Source of the DNA: Paramecium pentaurelia | Lineage: Eukaryota; Ciliophora; Oligohymenophorea; Peniculida; Parameciidae | Reading direction: 5' to 3' | NCBI GenBank assembly: GCA_905183005.1 | Contig: CAJJDO010000008.1 | Span: 64,927-128,926, forward strand | Length of the DNA: 64,000 nt | Shown here: positions 25,593-37,915 of the stretch, in pieces | Layout of the letters: the number at the start of each line of letters is the position of its first letter | How positions within the stretch are numbered: position 1 is the first letter of the stretch | The notes under the pieces: model-generated | Databases searched by the model: none | What the model saw: the letters and a program-made list of their open reading frames with translations, nothing else | Told to the model about the DNA's origin: nothing | Made by a program: the position numbers and the translations under genes

Positions 25593-26580
25593 TCATTCTA
25601 TTTTTGATATCTTGCTAATATTTATTTCTGATTTTAACAAGTCATTCATCTTGCTATTTTGCATAATTGAATCAGATTGTTATTGTTTATTTAGCAATTA
25701 AGTAGTGCTTTTACTTTTTACAGATGGAAATTGTGTTTTTAACATAGGAGAACTTTAACATTTAGGTTTAATCTGATTAATTAATTTATACTTACTCTGG
25801 TCATATGATCACGTAATTTTTCATATCTATGTATTTATTCTTATTATTTTTCTATAAGGATTTGTTTTGTTAGTTCTAATCTCTTTTATAGTTCATTATT
25901 TTCTTCATCTATTTTTTATTATTATTTTCTTCTCAAAGGGGAATGCAACCTCTTTCCCAAAGCATTCTCACTCCATAAAGAAGTATCTGCCTTAAAGCTA
26001 AGCAATTCAACTTACATAGGCTTTCTCTCTTAAATTTTGAACAGTCCATATAGATCTAAATTGTGAGTTTTTGCCTTCTTGAATTTCTATTATATGTGAA
26101 GTTAAATATTAGTTTTATTCATCAATTCTCTTTCTTTATTCAGATTTCTGAAATCTAGATGATTGTGTTTTTAATTGTTATGTTTTATTTAGTACTGGCA
26201 AATCTTTGAAAGCATATCTTGGCTTTTTGCTAAATCTTTAAGAATGAACTTATTACTCTGTTTAAATTTGGTCCAATTTCTTTTTATGAAATTCATAATT
26301 TTGATTACGGAGCATCTTCTAAACCAAATTGGTTTCTACAAACCTAGCACCTTACATAAGTTATATATTATTTAATTATTTATTTTATAATTCATTCTTA
26401 TTTTTTACGACCCACTAAAAATTCTTTATGATTATCCATCTCCTCAAAATCTTAATATGTATATTAATTTTAAGTAATCTTTTGAAATTAGAAATAACAA
26501 GTTGTATTTTTACATAATAAAATATTAGCTTTTCTATTATAATATTTTGTGGCAGCATCGGAACAAATTGCACAAAGCAT
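25593..26580 (-). CDS. Cys-rich N-terminus plus coiled-coil protein
   Basis: 293 residues with introns 26351-26408 (58 nt), 25991-26015 and 25773-25795. The N-terminus MLCAICSDAATKYYNRK...CKNTTC has four to five Cys like a small zinc-binding B-box/ZZ-type module, followed by basic and coiled-coil segments (DEENNELQKRLELTKQIL) and a serine-rich tail. The first intron is far longer than the rest; it is chosen because removal joins HKEFLVG to RARFVETNLVQ in frame and the other frames hit TGA. Function unknown; lies in tandem with the long coiled-coil gene, 41 bases upstream of it. Confidence 0.65.
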
Positions 26581-26589
26581 ATTTCAAAT

Positions 26590-27230
26590 TATTTAATTAT
26601 TTATTTATTATATATAAATTAATATTATTTTTTATCAAATTACTTTACTTCTACTAATGTCCCCTTAATCCACTAATTAAAAATACTTTCATTCTTATTA
26701 TTATATATCCAATCAAACAAACAAATTCTAAATTCATCATGAAAAACATCTCCCCATTATTAATTTCATATTTCCTAATCCAAATATATTCTATTTAATT
26801 AAGATTATTATTTAATCTCATTAGGTTTAAGTTCAATTTTAATAGTAAAAATAAATTATAATTGATTATCCTAATATACATTAATGAATTATTAGCCTAT
26901 CTAAAATCCTTTTTTGGTATTTCTAATATTAACATTTGAATATCAGATAATTTATTGAATTATTAATATACTAATGATATTTAATTCTAAAATCTGGATC
27001 TTTTTCTAAGTCTTAATACATAAGCATCATATAATTTTATTAGAATCCCATACAAATTGGTAATAAATAGTTTTATTGAAATTGAACCAGATTAATAACA
27101 TAGCTGATCAGATAATCAATATGTAAATTATAAAGGGTAATAGCGTTTTGATAACTTGATAATAAAGGTTAAAAAGCGAAAAAATGAAATTTTTATTCAT
27201 TTTTTTAATAAATAATATTGTGAAACATAA
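26590..27230 (-). pseudogene. Protein-like frame with an in-frame TGA
   Basis: Around 26650-26870 one minus-strand frame reads FIFTIKIELKPNEIKQQ..., then RIYLDQEI, TGA, NQQWGDVFHDEFRICLFDW and IYNNKNESIFNQWIKG. No GT donor lies near the TGA, so no intron can remove it. Upstream (26880-27080) other frames look coding, e.g. YDAYVLRLRKRSRF. It resembles a C2-like or cytosolic domain in decay. Possibly an active gene with a true stop at that TGA; I cannot decide. Confidence 0.35.
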
Positions 27231-27234
27231 ATAC

Positions 27235-27537
27235 TCATTATTTTTATTTTTTGACTTCATTCTTGCAAGCAGATATTAAGACTTCTTCTTATAATTCTTC
27301 TTATGGAATATGTACATATTTAACAGTTGATCCTCTAATGAAACTATTTCTTAAAGTTATTAATTATGGTTATTTCAGAGGATCAGATACTTCAGGATCA
27401 ACTAAGTTAAAATTTAAGTTGTCATCAACATAAGTAATTTATCCTTGTATTTATAATCCATTTTTTAATTCTATAGTTACACTAACGCAGCGTTCAATTA
27501 ATCCTCTAAAATAGGTTTGAAAGAATTAACTCTACAT
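27235..27537 (-). CDS. LSM2: U6 snRNA-associated Sm-like protein LSM2
   Basis: Intronless, 100 residues. Sm1: VTIELKNGLQIQGQITYVDD and LNFNLVDPEVSD; Sm2: LITLRNSFIRGSTVKYVHIP, with the RG of the RNA-binding pocket. The insertion between Sm1 and Sm2 and the C-terminal QEELQEEVLISACKNEVKK match LSM2, the subunit shared by the cytoplasmic LSM1-7 and nuclear LSM2-8 rings (mRNA decay and U6 stability). Size equals the family's ~95 residues. Confidence 0.93.
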
Positions 27538-27646
27538 TAATTATATTAATTAAAAATTCTATAGAATGTTTTAACTTATTTTTCTCAGTAATAAAAACAA
27601 AGAATGTATTTATATCTGTATACTATTATCATATATATAATCATAA

Positions 27647-27967
27647 TCATGAACAAATAGAGCAAATTCCAATTGGTGATTGAGAGCATTTTAGGATTGA
27701 GGTTGATCTTATTTTTTCATCTTTAAAAATTGGATTAACCCACCCAATATTTGGTTACCCTTTTAATTTTAGAATTGTTTTTTAGATATTAGTAACATTT
27801 TGATTAGGTTTGTACATACAAACTATCAAATTTTCATTAAATGATATTTTTTAGTATTCCTAATCTAATTCCAAGTCATCAGGTTCATCTTCAATTAAAG
27901 CCAACTTATGATGAACACTTAATGGAGTCATAGGGTTCAATTTGAAATTCGGAGATTAAGTAATCAT
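27647..27967 (-). CDS. Small unknown protein
   Basis: Intronless, 106 residues, starts MITQSPNFKLNPMTPLSVHH, then an acidic patch (EDEPDDLELDQE) and a short C-terminal Cys pair (ICSICS at the end). Not recognised. Good codon texture and clean start/stop make it likely real. Confidence 0.6.
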
Positions 27968-28564
27968 AATTAATAACTTGTAATTTATAGATTTGAAATA
28001 TAAAACGATAAAAATTGAAATCTATATTAATGCGTAGCACATGGCAGCAAATAATAAATCTTTATTTTAATATTCATTATTATCAGTGATAATGTTTTAT
28101 CTATAAATAATTATGTTTATTATTCTAGAAATCAATAAATATATGCATCTTCTTAAAATGAATAACTTCTCCTTACTTATACTTTTAATACACATTTTTT
28201 TTTTCTTCAATTTAAAAAAACTAAAACTGTTAGTATAAATATTTTATTTTTTCTTTTAATATATTTAAAACAAGTATTATTAAAATTAAACCTTAGAGAG
28301 ATATTTAAGGAATAGGATATAAATCAAAATAAAAAAAAAATTAGTTTAATTATTTGTTTCACACAACCTCAAATACATATTTTTATTTACAATAAAAAAT
28401 TTATTGCAATTATATTAGTAATTGATATCGTTTAAAAATAATATTAGTTTAGAATTATTATACATCTGTTCTCTTAGTTTAGATTATATAGAATATTATG
28501 GAATATTTTTTTTTTAATTTTTATAATATTAGATTAATAATGTATAATTATTAATATTATAGAG
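27968..28564. other. AT-rich intergenic region between divergent genes
   Basis: About 600 bases with long A and T runs upstream of both flanking genes. No ORF or RNA gene recognised; promoters presumably lie here but I see no defined element. Confidence 0.5.
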
Positions 28565-29041
28565 ATGTTAATTGATGATCAAAATAAAGAATTATTGGAA
28601 TTACAACAACGAAGAAGAGAATTAGAATATGAAAACTAAAAAATTAGAGCAGATTTATTCCGATTAAGACGAAATCTAGTATTTAATTGTATTGATTAAT
28701 TCTATCAAAAAGTTCACAGAGAAGAAGTGAAAGAATCAGAATAAGATGATGAGTGTGAGAAAGAATAAATTAAATATATATTGACCCATTCCTCAGATCA
28801 TATTCAGAAAAGAGAAGCAGAAATAACATTCTTAGACAACCCTAGAAGATTAATTCTAAAAGGATAAAGTGATTGTGCAGATAAAGATAACACCAAAGAA
28901 TTTTACACTTTTTCATATTCTATATTACTTAATGAAGAATTAGAAGAAAACCCAAAAATTATTGCTACAGATTCAAAAATTGAAATTATATTTGACAAGA
29001 ACCATAAAAATAGAAAATAATTGATTTAATAAAACTAATGA
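28565..29041 (+). CDS. Small unknown protein
   Basis: Intronless, 158 residues, start MLIDDQNKELLELQQRRREL, a short coiled coil, then an acidic EESEQDDECEKEQ patch and a mixed C-terminal part (DNPRRLILKGQSDCADKDN). No membrane segment; not recognised. Confidence 0.65.
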
Positions 29042-29145
29042 TCTTAATTACAATTTTTTATTATAAATAAAAGAAACAAATTTAACAAAGACATATTTAG
29101 AAATATAAGAAAATTTTATATATTTATTAATAAATTTATAACGGA

Positions 29146-30447
29146 ATGATTTCTCCAAGAATTTAAAGTTCTAGTTTCAACCCAATAAACACATCAAATG
29201 TCTTTACTTCAACTATTAATGATGATGCTTAGAATACTAGTTTCTCATCTTATCATGTAACTCCCAGATAAGGAGCTACTCCTAGATAATTGTCTAGAAT
29301 TTAAGAAAACAATGAATGTGAAGATTCTAAAATAACAGATACTGATCCTGAAACATATAGAGAAGTAATTAAAGAGTTATCAACCTAACTTTAAATGGCT
29401 ATATTAGAAAATAGATAATTGAAAGATAAAATTAATGTATTAGAAGAAGAACACAATGAAAGTTTTTAAATAGTCAATACATAAAATCAAATGCTTTAAG
29501 ATAGTAATTTTACATTATAGGAAAAAATTAATAATTTATTTTCAGAAATTTAGCAAATGCAACTCCAATTAGAATAGAAAGATTAAAAATTAAAAGAGGT
29601 TAGAGAAAATAACTTAATTTAAAATTAATCATCTGATAAAATGACTCATTTGATAGATGAAAATTAAAAATTAATTAAAATTATCTAAACATAATAATAA
29701 GAAATTAATGATTAAAAAGATGTTATTAAATAATTTGAAAAAGCTTTATAAGATGCAAAAAGTAAATGTGAATAAGATGTTAATGAAAAATTAAATAATA
29801 AAGTTAAGGAAATAGATTAATTTAAAAGTGAAATTGAAGTATTGCATTAATAATTGCAATAATACAAAGAATAGATTATGCTTTGGAGTTAAAGATATTA
29901 ATCTTTGGATCAAAATTATTAAATATAATACTAAGATTTATTTTAAAAGTTTAACATTAGTTAAAATTAACTAACTGAATTATAAAATATATATTAAACG
30001 TTATAAGATAATAGCTAAAGAAAAATCTAATAATTGGTTTAAGAATTAGATAATGCCAAAGTAGGAACTTTAAAAAAATAATAAACAATTAAAATTCAAG
30101 CTTTAGAAGAGAGAATTGATGAATTAGAAGAACAATTATAAATTAAAAAGAATTAAATTTTTAAGTTAAAAGAAGAATTAATTGAATATTAAAACATTTC
30201 AAAATTGGCTAAATAAAGGGAGACAGATAATATAACAGATAAGAGAAGTATTTAAATTTATAAAATTATTAGTTGTTGAAGATTAAAAATTAGAGAATTA
30301 TGAATAAAGAATACGTTAATTAGAAGATAAACTTGTTTAATAGGAGTAATAAATTATTGTTACTTAATAAAATTAATAATAATCATATTCAAGTTTACCA
30401 TAATAATAATATTAAAGTTAACCATAATAATAATAAATGGTTTTAGT

Positions 30448-30492
<45 letters not shown>

Positions 30493-30658
30493 GTTATATG
30501 AACATAGTTATTATGCAAGAACTAATGAAAATAAAAAGTTATAATTGTTTTCTGAAAGAAAGGATAATGTAAGAATGTATTATAGTTTTGCAAAAGAGAA
30601 TTAATAGATTGAAAATAAATATCCTAGAACTGCTTTAAATTATGGAAATAATTATTGA
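29146..30658 (+). CDS. Coiled-coil protein with polyglutamine tract
   Basis: 495 residues, one 25-nt intron (30248-30272). The N-terminal ~70 residues are S/T/P-rich, residues ~75-370 are a continuous coiled coil, and the C-terminal ~110 are Q-rich, including 15 glutamines in a row encoded by 14 TAA and one TAG (30449-30493). It ends YPRTALNYGNNY. A structural role is inferred from composition only. Confidence 0.82.
30449..30493 (+). repeat. (TAA)n polyglutamine-coding microsatellite
   Basis: Fourteen TAA plus one TAG codons in frame in the preceding coiled-coil gene. Under the standard code this would be a wall of stops; here it encodes polyglutamine. Probably length-polymorphic. Confidence 0.9.
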
Positions 30659-30700
30659 TTTACTATAAAAAAATAAAAATATTATTAACTACTTATTATA

Positions 30701-32041
30701 TCAGTTTGATTTTGATTTCTTTATTAAATGTTGCTATGATTATGTTTTACTAGTAATTAAAAGCCCTTTTTGTTTTTAGAAACTTAAAGGTTTATTTGAT
30801 TTCAATTATTTTGAGTTTTATTGTGATTAATTTTCTTTATTTGATTTACTCATTTTATTGATTTTTTTAGGTACTTCAACTTAATTTAATCTTTAAAGAA
30901 GATTTGTTGTATCTAAAGTTGATTTACATCTTGAAAAAGATTCTTTAGAATTTGAAGTTTGAATTAATCTCTTTCCATTTGGTGATTATGAATTTTCTCT
31001 TATATTTGGCTCAACTGATTGATTCCTAATTTTTTATTAGTTTTCACTTTCTAAAGGATTATCTAATTATTCTGTTCTTGTAGTTTATAATGAATCTATT
31101 TTTTAAAAGGTTTATTGGAATTATTGAAGAATTTTAGTAGTTTATTGTTATTAATGATTATCTACTTAAATATCAACAATATTTTATTCTAAATAATTTT
31201 AATAGATGAGCTTATTTATAATGCCATCTTGAAAAAATTAAGTTGATTATTAATTTTATTCTTAGAATCCAAACATAGGACTTAATAAATCTGTTTTATT
31301 TTCTGATTTTTCTTTATCAAATGAATTTAATGTTTTATTCTATACTACAGAATAACTATCAGTTGAAGAATATTATTAATGAGAATGTTCAAATTATCTT
31401 GGTTGTTATTATCTATTTTCTGGTGTTATGAAAACACCTTTTCCTCTCATTTCAGCTTCATCACTTAAATTTGGAGTTAAAGTATTTTTGGATGATGTTT
31501 GAATAAAACCTTTCTTAGGGTGTGGAGTAATAAAATATTATTAAGAAGGAGATAATATTTATTTTTATTGAAGTAAGGTTGATTCAATTTTCATTAAAGA
31601 ATCTTTTAATGATTTGATTTAGTTTGATACCTTAAATAGCAATTTAGATAAAATACTTCTAATTTTTAATTATTATCTACACAAAATGTTTCAAGGAGTG
31701 CCTTTAATTTAAGATTTAAAATATTCTTCATTTGTATAAATATTTATTATTATTTATATTTGGTAAGATGAATTTCTATTTATTAAGTAGCTTTAATTAT
31801 ATCTAAATCTTTATTGAACTATCCAAAGAATTATAATAAATTGTGTAATGATTCATAAAATTTGGCTTTAAAATCAGCAATTGATTATGTTAAATCCTAA
31901 TTGCAATTTATGAAAATGATATACATCAAGCAAACGTTAAGGTTGAGAAATATATTTTATAGCGCTTGTAATAATATTTGATTCAAGTTCAGTAAGTGGA
32001 GCATTAAAAATATCACTTAATTTTTCTGCGGCATTATTCAT
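30701..32041 (-). CDS. Unknown protein, coiled-coil N-terminus and disordered Q/S/N-rich C-terminus
   Basis: 428 residues, introns 31897-31924 and 31631-31656. Starts MNNAAEKLSDIFNAPLTELE. Residues 1-150 are helical with hydrophobic heptads (LTKYKQQQIFIQMKNILNLK); the rest is low-complexity S/Q/N/K with scattered SP and TP dipeptides (PHPKKGFIQTSSKN, ITPENRQQQPRQFEHSHQ) that could be kinase sites. Convergent with the polyQ coiled-coil gene, 42 bases apart. Confidence 0.78.
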
Positions 32042-32224
32042 ATGTCGTTAAATTTTTATTTTAATTGAATATTATTTAATAATTAATTTTATCATACATA
32101 GAATTTACATCATACTATATAAAAATAATAAACAACATATATCACAATTGATTAACATAATTTTTTGTATTATATTATTAAGAATATCAATATATTAATT
32201 TTGTAATTAATTTTTATTATTAGA

Positions 32225-32977
32225 ATGTAAGACTTAATTTAAAATAATCTAAGACAAGATGTTTAATCGATAGATAATTCAAATATGAGTAATTTTACAA
32301 TCACTAAATTAATATAGATGATTAATTTGCAAAAAAAATGTAAGCCTTATTAGAATATGGATTATATGATTAAGCATTTGAAAGAGTGATGAAAAATAAA
32401 TAATAAATTTAAGAAAGTTTTTAATTACTTATAGAACTGTAATTTCATTTAAATATAGTTAAGTGCAAGATTATTTAATACATTTAAATAACATAAATTA
32501 GCTTTAGAAATTATTAAGCTATCAAATGTTTTTGATTAATAATTAGATATGCATCAAGATCAATAAATAATCATTTTTAAATAATATTATTTAGAAACTT
32601 TGATTGAATTGGTTGATATTCAAGAAGCATTAAAAGAAACTAAAAATATTTATAATGAATAAGTAAGAAAGGTAAAATTAATAAATAAACCATAGATAAT
32701 TTAAGATGAATTACATTTGATAGAATCATAAAAAAGAGTGTAAATTCATTAACATAATCATCATAACAATCAAATTAATGAACATCAACATTAATAATTA
32801 AATATAGAAATTCCAAAAGAAAAACAATAGCCTATATATAGATTAATAGGTCGGAAGACATTTATTTTATTATTTATTTTATTTTTAATGATTTATTATT
32901 CATTAAAGAAGAAAAGTGATATCAAATAAGTATTAGAAAAAGCAAAAATAATATTTAGACAATTATTAAATATATGA
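32225..32977 (+). CDS. Helical protein with C-terminal membrane anchor
   Basis: 232 residues, introns 32261-32289 and 32439-32463. Starts MQDLIQNNLRQD. A helical, TPR-like region (ALLEYGLYDQAFERVMKNKQ, LARLFNTFKQHKLALEIIKL) fills the first 130 residues; H/Q-rich linker; then a single hydrophobic segment (TFILLFILFLMIYYSL) close to the C-terminus with a lysine-rich end (KKKSDIKQ). This looks like a tail-anchored organelle protein. Reminiscent of a peroxin-26-like or other TPR tail-anchored layout, not identified. Confidence 0.72.
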
Positions 32978-33053
32978 AACTGAAATATTATAGTATTGTA
33001 ATTTATCAAAATATGTGAAACAATATTCTATTTATAATACTATTCATAATAAT

Positions 33054-33807
33054 ATGATATATGTTATCATAGAATATGTTATATCAAATTAAAATTAAGT
33101 TATGATTAAATTAATATCTAAATTTTGTACTCTGCAAAAATACTACCCTACAAAATTTGTAGCTCCTAATTTATGGGTTAATCAAAAATACATTCCAATA
33201 TTTAAATAGAAAGAGTTGTCTTAAGAAGAATAAAAATAGAAGCTATATTTGCGAATGGCAAAATTAGTTCCAATTACACTTTATTCTAGTTATTGGCTAT
33301 TTTTTGGATCTCTAGATGTCTTACATATATCAGCATTTTTAGGATTGTTTGTATAATTTTTATCTTATTAATAAGTTTATTTACTCAAAATAAAGATTAA
33401 CATATTTACAATAAGAAGCAAAGAAACCAGAATATATTTATATGGATAAGGATGGCAAAGATTATGTTATTATTTATAAATTAAATGCTTCAGAACCTGA
33501 AAGTAAATGTCATGATAAAGAATTAAGAGAGATTTTCAAATTGAATGAGAAATAAGGATTAGTAAAATTTAATGTTAATAATTTCTAAATTGTTAATTCT
33601 GCAGTTTAACCAAAAAGTGAATATGAATTTTATAATTTATTTGTACTAGAAAATAGCGAAGAAGAATTTAGTAAAAGACCTCATAATATGTTTGAATTGG
33701 ATATTAATTAGAAATTAGTCTTAATTAAATTTGGGCAAAATGAATATAGTGGCATGAATGAATATTTAACTGCTATGATGAGTAAGAAATAAATTATAAT
33801 AAAATGA
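33054..33807 (+). CDS. Unknown protein with central membrane segments
   Basis: 242 residues from the ATG at 33054 (226 from 33102), one 25-nt intron 33351-33375. Residues ~85-130 carry two hydrophobic stretches (LVPITLYSSYWLFFGSLDVL, HISAFLGLFFIYS); the C-terminal ~110 residues are soluble and mixed (ASEPESKCHDKELREIFKL). The N-terminus MIKLISKFCTLQKYYPTK could be a mitochondrial presequence. Function unknown. Confidence 0.7.
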
Positions 33808-33814
33808 AAAACCA

Positions 33815-34744
33815 TCATTACTAATTAAAATGATCACGGTATTTCTTTATTAATTTCTTAATCTCGTTTTTACTAGCAGTTTTGGTCATCATAGGTTTTA
33901 ATTTTAATTTCATATTGCATTCTGAATATGTTTATATTTCCAATTTATTTTATTCAACTTACTTTATATAGTTTCCACTCATTAATAAATACGCTCTAGT
34001 TGTTGATTTAGATGATGGATTGCTAAATAATATCATCATAATATTACAAAGGTTAAAATTCATCATTTTCAATGGATTTACTAATTTCAAAAACGGTGTT
34101 TTCATCAATATATTTTGTATATTTGACAAATAAGAAATCTCTTGGATCCATAAAGAGAATCTTTTTATACCTTAAGTAATTAATTTATAATGAATCATCT
34201 GAGAAATGTGATTCAAATTAATCAATAGAAGAATCTAATTTCTTTTGTAATTCTAAATCTTTCATAAAAGCCATATATTTCTCAATAGTTGTATTAAGAG
34301 TGTATTTATATCTCATCTGATGAATCTAGAATTTTTCAGGAGTTTCTATATATTTGATCCAATAACTAAATTCATCTTGATTGTCTTCTAGTTATTCGTA
34401 TCCTTCATAATCATACAGAATTGAATGATAAATTTCAATTGATTTTTATCCTAATTCAATAAGAATTTCCTTATTTTGAATATTAACATTAGGAGTTGTC
34501 TCTATAAATTATCTAACCATGCTAATATCAATAGGTTATTAGATAATTTCTATTATTTCTTATTTTTCAATTAATTATTATTTTTGTGATTGAATTTTAG
34601 TATCCAAATCAGATGTTGTCAATTCTGTCTCATAATCTAAAAAAATATTGAAAATTAATAAATACTCTCATTCTTTAACTCTTCTTTTAAATTATTCTCA
34701 ATATCTTTATCTAAGTTCAATTCTACTTAATTAAATTATTGCAT
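33815..34744 (-). CDS. START-domain (lipid-binding) protein
   Basis: 291 residues, introns 34637-34665 and 34023-34047. Acidic/Q-rich N-terminus, then a START fold: DEFSYWIKYIETPEKFQ, INYLRYKKILFMDPRDFLFV, DENTVFEISKSIENDEFQP, and STTRAYLLMSGNYIKQV near the C-terminus, in the order of StAR-related domains (the MDPRDF motif is diagnostic). START domains bind sterols or phospholipids. Start MQQFNQVELN is chosen because no earlier in-frame ATG gives a sensible protein; an upstream extension is possible. Convergent with the previous gene, 7 bases apart. Confidence 0.72.
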
Positions 34745-35017
34745 CTAGTAATGAGAATCAGCTGTTCTAATTTTGGTGTATTAAAATATTGATAAGCATT
34801 TCCTAAGCAAAAGCTTAATCCATATGATGCATTAATTCATATAATATTATTATGATAAATTATATTTAAAAATGTGAATCTAAATAAACTTGATTTAACA
34901 GAATTAGCAAAATTAAATTTTATATAATAAAACTATTGTCAGAAAGTATTCCTTTTCTTGTTTAAATTTGATAGATAAATCTGAATTAAGTGAAATATTT
35001 ACATAAAATAAAAGTTC

Positions 35018-37722
35018 TCAAAATGATCTATTCTCTGGTTTTAGATATTTAAATATTATATCTGCAGTAGCAAATTAGTAATTTTCCAAGGCTACATCCA
35101 TGGCTGTTTATCCTTTATACTATGAAAATATTATTAATATGTACATTTTGAATATTAACATCTGCACCATTTTTTAATAAATAATCAACAATTTATGTAG
35201 CTCCACATTTAGATGCTGATATTAACATAGTGTTTCCATCTTCATTTTAATAATTAATATCCATTGATGCTTCCAATTTTAAGATCTCTTTTAGATCTGA
35301 TAAACGATGTTCTTCAACCATAATAAATATCTTTTCTATAAAAGTCTTGTCTTCATTTTTTGTTTGTTAAATCATCATATTTCTAAATAATAATGAATAT
35401 GGATCCATAGATTATTATTATTATTATTATTTATTTTTTTATTGAATTTATTAAGTTTGCTTATATACTATTTATTACTCCTTTTCTTTAACAACAGATA
35501 AATTATGAACTTTAGAAATTTATGATTAAGATTATATTTTGGTTCCTCCTTAAACTTATAGATATTTCTAGGAAGGCTCTTTATAAAAATATAAATAATT
35601 ACATCTGAATGCATTTCTAACTACTGTTTATTAATTTTAACTAGCATTCTTTTATGTTTTTGTTTCACTCTAAATTTAATAAGAATTAATATTATTACAA
35701 TATTTGAAGGAGATTCAGATCTACTTTTTGTTGCAGGAGGCAATGATAAGGTCATTAAATTTACTTATTTTGGTATCGTTTCAATAGTTGTTTCTCTCTA
35801 ATGTCTTGATTTCAACATATTCGAATATTTTATAGAAGTATTATCCATTAAACTATTACTTTATTATTAATAGCAAAATTTTATAAATTGTTTTTCTTCA
35901 GAATTTATTGGTTATTTATAATTATCTTCAAATAATCCAACACAAACTATTTCAAACTTCTTATAAAATTACTGAAGATATTTTTTTTTATCTTTTCTAC
36001 GTGATCTTAGAAAAAGTCTATTTATAGCTTCAAAATCTAAAATTAAATATGAAAATAATACGAGGTTAAGATTAAAATTCATAATCTATATGGATTATGG
36101 GTTCAGTATTATTAGAAAAGTCCATTATTTATTCATGTAAAAGTATATTTTTAGAGTCATCTGAAATTGTTGATATAATAAATTTAATTAATTTCTCTTA
36201 ACTAATACTTGGATTCAATAAATTAGATGATGATAGATATTTCAATTTCATTCCTTAATCATATGAATAATCCAATTAACTTTTATTTGTTAGATAGCTA
36301 AAATCTGATAACATACTTGAATTCTAGGAATCAAAAGGTTCTTAACATCTATAAATAAAGCTATTAATATCTAAAAATCTTGTTGGTTGAAAGTCTTACT
36401 TAACTATAAATAATAGTTACAATAATTGATTGATCAAAAAGAATTTTTGATATAAATAGCTATTAATCTAATTTTGAATCTTATTTCATTATATTTGGTA
36501 TAGTCTCATCATCTTTTTTTTCCTTCAATTTATTTTAATTTAAACATTTTAAGATATAATTTTATAGATAATAACGAGTAAATTGAACTGCTTTGTCTGA
36601 ATTGAATTCATCAATAATCTAATCATTAATATTTTGTATTTTATTTATTTTTCTAAATTATAAATATAATTACTTATTAAACATATTTTTAGAAACAAGA
36701 GAATAAATATTTGATTTTTTAGGGTTTTTTATTTCTAATACTTCATTTTATTACTATTATTATCTACTTGAATCTTCTTCCATATAATGAGGTATATAGA
36801 ATTCCATCTTATTTTATTTTTATTCCTCAGGACATTCAACAAGAATTTTTATTTTCTTTTTATTATTATTTATAGGAAATTATGGAGTAGTAGCTGTTAC
36901 TGATGGTTATTTTCCAGTATCAGAAGATTTCTCTTTTATTGCTTCTATTAAACTTTTCATAGGTTTTAGAGATTCATCTTAATGAGTTAAAGTTATTTGA
37001 GAACTAAATTTTGTATGTTTTTTAGGTATAGCTGATAATTATTATTGAAAGAGCATCTCTTTTGAATTAGGAAGAGATTATTAGGGAAGATATTGTGTTT
37101 AAGTTTATAAGAAAATATTTGATCTAAGCATTTAAGTGTCAATGACTGTTTTACTTTTAAGTTCTTTTTCTTCTGATCTTTCTCTATGAGTTTTCAATAA
37201 TTAAATTATTTTTCTTAGAATTCTTGAACTTCTGTCTTAAAATTATTCAAGTTCATTGATCTTGATTTTACATTTAATTTGATTCTTTTCTTTTAATTCT
37301 TTGAATTTTTATCTTAATATTAATTCTTCACAAAGAACATCAACAAATTTAGGCTTTTCTGGCTTAATTTCTTTTACTTCAATAAATTCCTTTACTTCAG
37401 GTTCCCATACTTAAATTGAAGGTTAAGTTTTAATTCTTTAAGATTGAAATACTCCACTTGGTTTCCTACTTATAATAACAATAGATTTCTTTAATTCATT
37501 AATAACAGGTTGATCTTATTCAGTTTTTGCTCTTAATGATGAAGGCTATAATTCAGGTAATTTGATTGCAGTCTCATTTTTTCTTCGATGTTTAGTACGA
37601 CTGAAAGTTAAATAGGACACAGGTTTTTATTCAATTGATCTTGTTATTGCAGAATTAGTACTCACTTATGAAAAGGGCTTTATTAGTGATTTTACAAAGT
37701 AATTATTCTCATGTTATTTCAT
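35018..37722 (-). CDS. Large Q-rich protein with C-terminal ankyrin repeats
   Basis: 857 residues with five introns (36371-36399, 36324-36346, 36037-36061, 35670-35698, 35120-35144). The N-terminal ~350 residues are basic with a coiled coil (LILRQKFKELKEKNQIK), the central part (QLYLQFRKINKIQNINDQ, FTRYYLQNYILKCLNQ) is helical, a short polyQ tract (six TAA) precedes MDPYSLLFRN, and two ankyrin repeats end it (EDGNTMLISASKCGATQIVD, KGQTAMDVALENYQFA), stop after YLKPENRSF. The ankyrin part looks like a separate gene at first sight, but no stop separates it from the upstream exon. Function unknown; ankyrins suggest a protein-binding role. Confidence 0.75.
35411..35429 (-). repeat. Short (TAA)6 glutamine-coding repeat
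   Basis: Six TAA codons in frame in the ankyrin-tailed gene, just before MDPYSLLF. Confidence 0.8.
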
Positions 37723-37915
37723 TTATTATAATTTATTTGAAATGATTAACATAATGTATAATTTAAAACAAATCTGTAGTTTGATAATTTAAATTTTTGA
37801 AATGTTTTCGAATTAAAGCTATGCATTCTTAAATTTACATATTTTTAAAGCTTAATTTGAAATCAATTAAAATATTCAACAAAATAAAATTATAAATTAC
37901 ATTTCATAATAAAAA

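Noticed and set aside
26738..26940. + strand ORF starting MKNISPLL
   Set aside because: Hydrophobic, low-information translation of the antisense of a coding-like minus-strand frame; no intron or conserved motif supports it.
27251..27433. 60-codon + strand ORF
   Set aside because: Antisense of LSM2, which is unambiguous on the minus strand.
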